From an uncultured Clostridia bacterium (lineage in GTDB: Bacteria; Bacillota; Clostridia; TANB77; CAG-508), in the NCBI GenBank assembly GCA_934167225.1, contig CAKPLD010000056.1, positions 1 to 7,961 of the forward strand: DNA of 7,961 nt. The letters are read 5' to 3'. How positions within the stretch are numbered: position 1 is the stretch's first letter; every line of letters begins with the position of its first letter. The notes beneath the pieces were generated by a model. It saw nothing but the letters and a program-made list of their open reading frames with translations, was not told the origin of the DNA and searched no databases. Made by a program: the position numbers and the translations under genes. This document shows positions 1-4,481 of this stretch, one piece after another.

Positions 1-83
1 CTTTTTGATAAGTCGTTTACAACTCTTGCAATTCCTCCTACTACTCTTGGTGGATATTCCCATGTTAACATTAAGATCTTCAT
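1..83 (-). CDS. Glycosyltransferase family 4-like protein, N-terminal fragment
   Basis: The gene runs off the left edge and only the first 27 residues are visible. They read MKILMLTWEYPPRVVGGIAR and continue VVNDLSK. This is the typical N-terminus of GT-B fold glycosyltransferases (GT4/glycogen-synthase-like): a first beta strand, then a WEYPP-x-x-GGIA glycine-rich loop that in this superfamily contacts the sugar nucleotide or acceptor. The ATG at 81-83 is preceded by an AAGGAAG ribosome binding site (92-98) at good spacing. The gene has its own promoter at 155-183 and no terminator separates it from the DUF421/DUF4363 pair upstream, so read-through is possible. The sugar donor and product cannot be told from this fragment. 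Confidence 0.8.
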   Translation of the reverse strand, partial: MKILMLTWEYPPRVVGGIARVVNDLSK

Positions 84-154
84 CTCTTTTACTTCCTTTC
101 TTAAAAAGCATTTTCTTGTGTTTGTTTTTTTGATATTTTTCTACATTTATTCCT

Positions 155-183
155 ATTTTATACAATGTTTGTTCAATTGTAAA
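155..183 (-). promoter_or_regulatory. Promoter for the glycosyltransferase gene
   Basis: Read on the minus strand, TTTACA (178-183) is followed after exactly 17 bases by TAAAAT (155-160), a good SigA-type match. It lies in the gap between the DUF4363 stop and the glycosyltransferase start and gives a leader of roughly 65 nt. Confidence 0.55.
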
Positions 184-202
184 TAGTTTTTTTGAAATTT
201 TT

Positions 203-586
203 CTAAAAAATGTTAACCAAATTAAATGAATATTTATCTGTAATGTGATCTAATACATATACCGTCTTTTCTAATTCACTTATTGCCTGTTCATATTCCC
301 CATTTTTTGCTAAACTCTTGCATGCTGTAAAATTAGTTTCAACTTTTTCTAATTCATCATGTTCAATATAATAAGCAAGTTTATCATGTGCTTTTTTCCA
401 TTTATTATCAATTTCACTTATTTTCTCATATGCTTTATTATCATCTTTGGCAGATAAATTTTTTCCTAAATTTTCTAATTCTCCTGTTAGATAATTCACT
501 GTATTTTTAGTATAATTTTGAGTAATAATATCTCCTATAATTATTAAAATAACTAAAACTATACAAATGATTAGTTCTTTATGCAT
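203..586 (-). CDS. DUF4363 family membrane-anchored protein
   Basis: This 127-residue protein has a single N-terminal hydrophobic helix (about residues 4-22) followed by a hydrophilic, mostly alpha-helical region rich in Lys, Glu and Asn. The C-terminal part has the pattern HDELEKVETN, then EYEQAISELEKT and VLDHITDKYSFNLVNIF, which I recognise from DUF4363 proteins of Clostridia. Its biochemical function is unknown. The likely topology is a cytoplasmic stub, one membrane pass and an extracytoplasmic helical domain. I chose the ATG at 584-586, which has an AAGGG motif about 12 bases upstream. A TTG at 593-595 would add three residues but sits only 3 bases from that motif. The start lies 5 bases past the stop of the DUF421 gene, so the two are almost certainly co-transcribed. 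DUF421 and DUF4363 genes are often neighbours in Clostridia, which suggests a shared membrane complex. Confidence 0.8.
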   Translation of the reverse strand: MHKELIICIVLVILIIIGDIITQNYTKNTVNYLTGELENLGKNLSAKDDNKAYEKISEIDNKWKKAHDKLAYYIEHDELEKVETNFTACKSLAKNGEYEQAISELEKTVYVLDHITDKYSFNLVNIF

Positions 587-591
587 AGCAA

Positions 592-1275
592 TCAATTTCC
601 CTTCTTATTATCTTTTTTTTGGCAAAAAATTTGTCCTTTTCCATCAAATGTAACCAGTAAGGCTTCTTCTGGTTTAAATCCAAATTTTTCCACTTCTATT
701 AAAAGCCAATTGTAATCTTTTCCAATCTTTTGTAAATTTTCATTCATAATTTTCCCATCAACTACTAAATCATAAGGAAGGCCCTCATATTCTGGCATTA
801 TGTTAAAATCCTCTGGTATTGCTTTTCTTTTATTAGGCTTTTCAATAACCGTAACTTGTCCACTTGTCTCCAATATTGCATATTCTACATCTCCAATATT
901 TATAACATCTTTCGCTCTTAATCTTTCTTGTAATTCATTTAATGTAAATCTTTCCTTTATTAAAGCATCCTCGTCAATTCTTCCCCTATATATTAAAATT
1001 CTCGGCTTTCCACAAATCGCTTCTCTGGCTTTTATACTTTTTAGGTTTATTGTAGATATTATTAAATGCATTACAAGTAATCCTATTATTGGCACAATTC
1101 CATTTGAAATTGGTATTCCCGTTTCTGTCATAGGAATAGATGCTAAATCAGCTATCATAATTGCAATTGCAAGTTCAAACGGCTGAAGTTGACCAATTTC
1201 CCTTTTTCCCATTAATCGCATTACTATTAAAACTACGATATATAAAATTATTGCTCTTGTAAAATTTATCAACAT
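592..1275 (-). CDS. DUF421 (YetF/YkjA-like) membrane protein
   Basis: A 227-residue protein of the DUF421 family. The N-terminal half has about three membrane segments (roughly residues 5-20, 33-50 and 58-80) with the family signature MGKREIGQLQPFELAIAIMI at 22-41. The C-terminal half is a cytoplasmic alpha/beta domain with GKPRILIYRG, FTLNELQERLR and DVEYAILETSGQVTV, all typical of YetF, YkjA and YdfS proteins of Bacillus and Clostridia. The role is not well established; relatives have been linked to spores and the envelope. I chose the ATG at 1273-1275 because GGGGAGAG lies directly upstream. An ATG at 1285-1287 would add MGRE, but it lies inside the repeat element and is probably artificial. 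The gene is first in a two-gene unit with the DUF4363 gene, and its leader contains the long palindrome at 1321-1389. Confidence 0.88.
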   Translation of the reverse strand: MLINFTRAIILYIVVLIVMRLMGKREIGQLQPFELAIAIMIADLASIPMTETGIPISNGIVPIIGLLVMHLIISTINLKSIKAREAICGKPRILIYRGRIDEDALIKERFTLNELQERLRAKDVINIGDVEYAILETSGQVTVIEKPNKRKAIPEDFNIMPEYEGLPYDLVVDGKIMNENLQKIGKDYNWLLIEVEKFGFKPEEALLVTFDGKGQIFCQKKDNKKGN

Positions 1276-1279
1276 CTCT

Positions 1280-1389
1280 CTCCCCATTCGGGGACGGTTC
1301 TTTATTGGGGATTTCCCATCTGCTCCCCATTCGGGGACGGTTCTCTATTGGGGAATCCCCAATAGAGAACCGTCCCCGAATGGGGAGCA
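1280..1389. repeat. Palindromic GGGGACGGTTCT repeat with an extra arm
   Basis: Positions 1321-1389 form a perfect inverted repeat: 34-base arms (1321-1354 and 1356-1389) around a single central A (1355), with no mismatches. A third copy of the arm lies at 1280-1311 as a direct repeat of 1323-1354 with one difference (T1302 versus C1345). The core GGGGACGGTTCT also occurs at 7152-7163 in another intergenic hairpin, so this is a dispersed family. Intergenic GGGGACGGTT-type palindromes are common in Firmicutes. I infer a REP- or MITE-like element mobilised in trans, perhaps by a Y1/RAYT transposase, but no transposase is present here. In the DUF421 transcript it would form a very stable hairpin just before the ribosome binding site. 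Confidence 0.85.
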
Positions 1390-1552
1390 CCGTCCTCTTT
1401 CTTTGTTTTTTTCATTTATTTACTATTTTCTCAAAAAATCAAAATTTTATTCTTATATTGCATAAAAAAAATCAAATTGTAAACAATAATTTTATATAGC
1501 TAAAAAAATACTTTAAAATACTTTAAATATAAATAAAAAAGGAGGATGAATT

Positions 1553-1930
1553 ATGTCTGACGGTCAAACTCAATCTAGAACATCTGGTGGTACAAGTATG
1601 GTGTGGCAAATAATAGGTAGACTTGTTGCAGCTGCTGTGGTTTTGGCAATTACTGCTTTTTTCACACCGGGATTTGCTATTAATAATATTTGGTCTTTAG
1701 CTATAGCTGCTGTAGTTTTAACTGTTTTAGACTATTTAATAGTCAAATTTACTGGCTTACATGCTAGTCCATTTGGAAAAGGGTTTATTGGTTTTGCGCT
1801 TGCTGCTATAATTCTTTATGTTACACAATTTTTCGTAGCAGGTTATACTATTTCGTGGATGGCTGCTATTATTGGTGCTTTAATTTATGGGGTTATAGAT
1901 TATTTTTTACCTGGTAACCAACAAATGTAG
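1553..1930 (+). CDS. Phage holin-4/YvlD-like small membrane protein
   Basis: A 125-residue, very hydrophobic protein. After a polar N-terminus (1-16) there are four predicted membrane helices at about 18-38, 45-66, 76-97 and 102-119. The helices are rich in Ala, Ile and Val, with conserved-looking motifs FTPGFAINNIWSLAIAAVV, LDYLIVKFTG, SPFGKGFIGF and GVIDYFLPG. This matches the Phage_holin_4_2 / YvlD superfamily. Chromosomal members are usually not phage lysis proteins but small integral membrane proteins of unclear, possibly envelope-stress-related, role. A near-perfect AAGGAGG (1539-1545) sits 7 bases before the ATG. The gene stands alone, with a terminator right after the stop. No phage genes surround it, so lysis function is unlikely. 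I see no convincing promoter in the AT-rich upstream stretch. Confidence 0.82.
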   Translation: MSDGQTQSRTSGGTSMVWQIIGRLVAAAVVLAITAFFTPGFAINNIWSLAIAAVVLTVLDYLIVKFTGLHASPFGKGFIGFALAAIILYVTQFFVAGYTISWMAAIIGALIYGVIDYFLPGNQQM

Positions 1931-1932
1931 TT

Positions 1933-1976
1933 AAAAAACAGGCTGATATATTTTTATATACCAACCTGTTTTTTTA
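1933..1976. terminator. Bidirectional terminator between convergent genes
   Basis: AACAGG and CCTGTT bracket an imperfect AT-rich stem (TATAT/ATATA), flanked by A6 on the left and T7 on the right. It therefore works as a U-tailed hairpin in both directions. It serves the holin-like gene (+) and the two-gene operon ending at 1974 (-), whose stop codon lies in the T-run. Confidence 0.85.
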
Positions 1977-2639
1977 TATTTTCTCCACTATTTCATTCAT
2001 ATTTTTATAAATATGGTTCGGTTTTACATAACCTCTTACTGCTGATAATGGATATACATTTGTATTTCTTCCTATTATTGTTCCTGGATTTAATACACAT
2101 CCACATCCAACTTCTGCATGGTCTCCTAAAATTGTTCCAAGTTTTCTTAGATTTGTTACAATTTTTTCGTTATTATATTTTATTTGTACATTTTTCTTGT
2201 CTGCTTTTAAATTTGATGATATGCTTCCTGCTCCCATATGTGATTTGTATCCTAAAATAGAATCTCCTACATAGTTATAATGTGGAATTTGAACATTATT
2301 AAATATAATTACATTTTTTAATTCTGTTGAGTTCCCCACAACCGAATTTTTGCCGACGATGGCTTTTCCTCTAATAAATGCACAATGCCTTATTTCTGCG
2401 TTTTCGTCTATTATACATGGACCACCTATATATGCTGTTGGGGCAATTTTGGCAGATTTTGCAACCCATATATTCTCTGCTTTTTTTTCATAGATATTTT
2501 TGTCTAAGGAATTTCCTAGTGTTATTATAAATTCTTCTATTTTAGGTATTACTTCCCATGGATATGTACAGTTTTTGAATATGTCTTTTGCAATTGTTTC
2601 TTCTAGATTTAAAAGATTTTCTATTTTAAGCTCTTCCAT
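1974..2639 (-). CDS. Left-handed beta-helix acyltransferase, GlmU C-terminal-like
   Basis: A 221-residue protein made mainly of hexapeptide repeats. A short helical N-terminus (1-55) is followed by left-handed beta-helix coils from about 58 to 205 (for example IWVAKSAKIAPTAYIGG, AIVGKNSVVGN and GCVLNPGTIIGRNTNVYPLS). Residues 119-140 (PHYNYVGDSILG through MGAGSI) resemble the GlmU acetyltransferase site, where the equivalent HLTYLGD histidine is catalytic and NIGAGT follows; His120 is the candidate base here. The family is usually annotated only as a nucleotidyltransferase-like or hexapeptide protein. The ATG is preceded by AAAGGAG at 8 bases, and the gene overlaps the end of the upstream pyrophosphorylase gene by 14 bases, indicating translational coupling. 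The likely substrate is glucosamine-1-phosphate or a related sugar phosphate. This is inferred from the partner and the motif, not proven. A purely structural or regulatory subunit is the alternative. Confidence 0.75.
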   Translation of the reverse strand: MEELKIENLLNLEETIAKDIFKNCTYPWEVIPKIEEFIITLGNSLDKNIYEKKAENIWVAKSAKIAPTAYIGGPCIIDENAEIRHCAFIRGKAIVGKNSVVGNSTELKNVIIFNNVQIPHYNYVGDSILGYKSHMGAGSISSNLKADKKNVQIKYNNEKIVTNLRKLGTILGDHAEVGCGCVLNPGTIIGRNTNVYPLSAVRGYVKPNHIYKNMNEIVEKI

Positions 2640-3828
2640 CTTTTTTCTCCTTTAATTCATAAATTTTTTTAGCAGTTTCTGGACTGTCTACTCCTTCTTT
2701 GTTTTTTATCGGGGCAAATTCGTCCTCTCTTTTTACCCTCATTACTAGCATATCTTCTAAATATTCGAAGCCATCGAATATAAAAGATTCGAATTTATAT
2801 AAACCTTTTTTTAGTGCTATATGATATTGTAAGTCATGATTTGCTATTTTTTCTATTGCCTCTAAACTTAGAAGATGACTTAATATATTTGCTTCTCCAT
2901 AAACTAGTTCTCCTTGTGCATCTTTTTGATTTCTCATTTCTTCTGATAGTTCTATGTATTCTACTATACTTGGTTTGTTGTTTCTTTTACAGAAAACACC
3001 TACTTTTTCTTCTGGATATGCTTTTGCTACAGATTTTGATGCAATTTCTAATTTTTTTTCGATGGTTGCACCTATAAGTACTGGTGAAATTGGGTTTACC
3101 ATTATGTTGTCTACACCACATATATATACCCATTTTACTCCTTTTTTTCTCATATCTTCAATTACATTTTGTTTCTTCATAGCAGAATATATTCCGCCAT
3201 TTCCATTTGAACCTGTTTTTATTTTGTTGTTTTCTAATACCATTTTTCCTTCTTCTGTAAGCATTGGTAGCTCGCCTTGTTTGAAAAATTGTACCTTTTC
3301 TTTTTCGTACCCAAAGTAATTGTTTTGTTCTAAAAATTCTTGTGTCTCTTTGTTGTTTTGCTCACTTGTCATGATATACCAATATGGCAAAATGTTATAC
3401 ATTTTTTTTGCTTTCATTATATTTTCGGTTAAAATTTCAAATATATATTTTTCTTTTTTTCCTATGTTTAATTTGTATGTTCCTTTTGGCCCTTTCCATC
3501 CAAGTCTTGTTCCTTGCCCTCCTGCCATTGTTACTACTGCATATTGGTTGTTTTTTATTATTTGTTCTCCCTGCTTTTGGTATTTTTCTTTTTCTTCTTT
3601 ACTTAGTTTCCAATAGTCTATATATTTTATTGGTGTTATATTTCCTGTTTTTATTGTGTTGTCTTTTTTGGTTTGTTTATATAGATTGTTTATCTCTTCG
3701 AAATTTATTTGGTTTATTTGTTTTGCTATTTTCTCTTTTTCGCTTTGGCTTAGCGTTTCTATTTCTTTTAATATTTCTGTTTCTCCTTGTTCTTTTAATT
3801 TGCTTTTAGCAAGTTCTATATCTGTCAT
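2626..3828 (-). CDS. UDP-N-acetylhexosamine pyrophosphorylase, eukaryote-type UDPGP family
   Basis: A 400-residue UTP-dependent sugar-1-phosphate uridylyltransferase expected to make UDP-GlcNAc (or UDP-GalNAc) and pyrophosphate in the cytoplasm. A helical N-terminus (1-90) leads to the nucleotide-binding signature MAGGQGTRLG at 101-110 with Lys115 in GPKG. Further UAP1/AGX-like motifs are SNGNGGIYSA (207-216), CGVDNIMVNP (237-246), VGVFCKRNNKPSIVEYIEL (276-294), EANILSH (312-318), FIFDGFEY (349-356) and REDEFAPIKN...DSPETA (367-386). The last is characteristic of N-acetylhexosamine rather than glucose enzymes. The length is shorter than eukaryotic UAP1 (about 500). The ATG at 3826-3828 has AGGGTGG at about 7 bases; a GTG at 3835-3837 would add MVK but overlaps that site. 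It is first in an operon with the beta-helix acyltransferase, driven by the promoter at 3867-3895. Confidence 0.85.
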   Translation of the reverse strand: MTDIELAKSKLKEQGETEILKEIETLSQSEKEKIAKQINQINFEEINNLYKQTKKDNTIKTGNITPIKYIDYWKLSKEEKEKYQKQGEQIIKNNQYAVVTMAGGQGTRLGWKGPKGTYKLNIGKKEKYIFEILTENIMKAKKMYNILPYWYIMTSEQNNKETQEFLEQNNYFGYEKEKVQFFKQGELPMLTEEGKMVLENNKIKTGSNGNGGIYSAMKKQNVIEDMRKKGVKWVYICGVDNIMVNPISPVLIGATIEKKLEIASKSVAKAYPEEKVGVFCKRNNKPSIVEYIELSEEMRNQKDAQGELVYGEANILSHLLSLEAIEKIANHDLQYHIALKKGLYKFESFIFDGFEYLEDMLVMRVKREDEFAPIKNKEGVDSPETAKKIYELKEKKDGRA

Positions 3829-3866
3829 TTTTACCACCCTTATTATTATATTCTTTTTATGGATTT

Positions 3867-3895
3867 ATTTTACAATAAAAATGTGAAATTAACAA
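3867..3895 (-). promoter_or_regulatory. Promoter of the pyrophosphorylase/acyltransferase operon
   Basis: On the minus strand TTGTTA (3890-3895) and TAAAAT (3867-3872) are separated by exactly 17 bases, giving a leader of about 30 nt to the ATG. It is arranged back-to-back with the plus-strand promoter at 3923-3951, with 27 bases between the two -35 boxes. Confidence 0.7.
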
Positions 3896-3922
3896 GGTTT
3901 TTGAGAAATTATGATTAAAAAT

Positions 3923-3951
3923 TTGACGGTACATGAAAAAAGTTGTATAAT
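3923..3951 (+). promoter_or_regulatory. Near-consensus promoter of the leader RNA/small ORF unit
   Basis: TTGACG (3923-3928), a 17-base spacer and a perfect TATAAT (3946-3951) predict transcription from about 3958. It is the closest match to the SigA consensus in the window. It drives about 200 nt of untranslated but strongly foldable sequence, so abundant expression of this RNA is likely. Confidence 0.85.
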
Positions 3952-3957
3952 GTATAG

Positions 3958-4150
3958 AGGTTTCCATATTGGGAACTCGCATTTCGAAGGAGATTGTAGC
4001 GGGTTCGTGGGCAATAGTCGTGGAACTATGCTACTTTCTCCTTACCCAAAACTGGTTATCAGTTTTTTAGTTAAGGCAATTGTGCTTTAACCATGTTAAC
4101 AGTCGATAGGCCAGGGCTGTTGATGTGTTGTATTTGGCTAAAAAGAGGAG
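3958..4150 (+). ncRNA. Candidate structured leader or non-coding RNA, family not recognised
   Basis: About 190 nt between a near-consensus promoter and a GAGGAG site, with no credible ORF but dense pairing. Helices seen are 3960-3965/3971-3976; a long arm 3987-3993/4037-4043 continuing as 3996-4000/4030-4034 and 4003-4006/4023-4026; 4048-4054/4060-4066; 4070-4076/4085-4091; and an 11-pair helix 4092-4102/4117-4127 with three G-U pairs. Two pseudoknots are possible: TGGG 4008-4011 with CCCA 4045-4048, and the loop GGCCA 4109-4113 with TGGCT 4135-4139. The second ends six bases before the ribosome binding site of the 58-residue ORF. A competing pairing, 3973-3980 with 3999-4006, would break the first two helices. 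The sequence is less AT-rich than its surroundings. It does not match the conserved cores I know for tmRNA, SRP RNA, RNase P, T-box or common purine, SAM, lysine or cobalamin riboswitches. It could be a riboswitch-like leader or an independent small RNA. All pairings were found by eye and no folding program was run. Confidence 0.5.
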
Positions 4151-4162
4151 TATGTTATAATA

Positions 4163-4339
4163 ATGGATGTATACAGAAAACTTCGATCGAAATACGAAAA
4201 AAAAGTAAGAACCGATTCCATCAACCCTTCCAATTGGGAAGCATTTCAAAGAAAAGCTGAAAAAAAGGGGTGGGTAATCATTAATCATTACCCGCTCCCC
4301 GATGGAAAGATTGGAGTCGAGTATAAAGAAACCCGATAA
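4163..4339 (+). CDS. Hypothetical 58-residue basic protein
   Basis: I do not recognise this family. The frame starts MDVYRKLRSKYEKKVRTD, continues with WEAFQRKAEKKGW, and ends GKIGVEYKETR. It is hydrophilic and rich in Lys/Arg, with no membrane segment, signal peptide or cysteine. A likely fold is helix, helix (about 24-36) and a short beta hairpin (38-55). The only plausible ribosome binding site, GAGGAG at 4145-4150, is 12 bases upstream, which is rather far. A nearer ATG at 4152 opens only Met-Leu-stop. Codons such as CGA, ACC, TCC, CCC and GTC differ from the AT-rich usage of guaA next door, suggesting transfer. The frame sits between the structured leader and a strong terminator, so the unit ends with it. 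A stable hairpin (4266-4299) lies inside it. The frame could be fortuitous within a longer structured RNA. Confidence 0.5.
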   Translation: MDVYRKLRSKYEKKVRTDSINPSNWEAFQRKAEKKGWVIINHYPLPDGKIGVEYKETR

Positions 4340-4351
4340 CCATTCCTCTTA

Positions 4352-4388
4352 CCCGCTATTTTATTGCTAAAAATAGCGGGCTTTTTTT
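4352..4388 (+). terminator. Strong intrinsic terminator after the small ORF
   Basis: An 11-pair GC-rich stem (CCCGCTATTTT 4352-4362 with AAAATAGCGGG 4370-4380), a 7-base loop and a run of seven T after one C. It closes the transcript begun at about 3958 and insulates guaA from it. Confidence 0.93.
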
Positions 4389-4422
4389 ATTCTTCAACAC
4401 AAATTTTTTCTATCTCACCCAT

Positions 4423-4451
4423 TTGCCAAACCCCAAAATATATGATATAAT
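4423..4451 (+). promoter_or_regulatory. guaA promoter
   Basis: TTGCCA (4423-4428), a 17-base spacer and TATAAT (4446-4451). Transcription should start near 4458, leaving a leader of about 25 nt. That is too short for a guanine riboswitch or other attenuator. Confidence 0.82.
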
Positions 4452-4481
4452 AAAGCAAATTTAAAAATGGAGGTAAAAATC

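Noticed and set aside
800..1186. 128-codon plus-strand frame opposite DUF421
   Set aside because: It is the complement of hydrophobic helices and conserved DUF421 motifs, with no initiation signals.
1175..1390. Short frames reading through the palindrome (minus 1175-1390 and plus 1305-1499)
   Set aside because: Their peptides are translations of the repeat itself (NRPRMGS and EPSPNGE types), a known source of spurious small proteins.
1553..1930. Prophage lysis gene
   Set aside because: It is holin-4-like in sequence, but no endolysin or other phage gene is nearby. The family is common as chromosomal YvlD-like proteins.
3384..3809. 141-codon Leu/Phe-rich plus-strand frame opposite the pyrophosphorylase
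   Set aside because: The Lys/Glu-rich codons of the real gene read as Phe/Leu on the opposite strand. This and its overlapping companions at 2814-3886 are shadows, not membrane proteins.
3958..4140. 6S RNA
   Set aside because: The size fits, but the 5' and 3' ends do not pair into one long interrupted rod. The fold is a row of separate hairpins.
4067..4288. 73-codon minus-strand frame across the leader and small ORF
   Set aside because: No ribosome binding site or promoter, and it lies antisense to the structured leader and the plus-strand unit.
3958..4388. tmRNA, because the unit combines possible pseudoknots with a small ORF
   Set aside because: There is no tRNA-like 3' domain, no T-loop GGTTCGA sequence, no CCA end and no tag peptide of the usual AA-ending type.
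4389..4466. Guanine riboswitch upstream of guaA
   Set aside because: The promoter at 4423-4451 leaves only about 25 nt of leader, and no purine-aptamer sequence is present.
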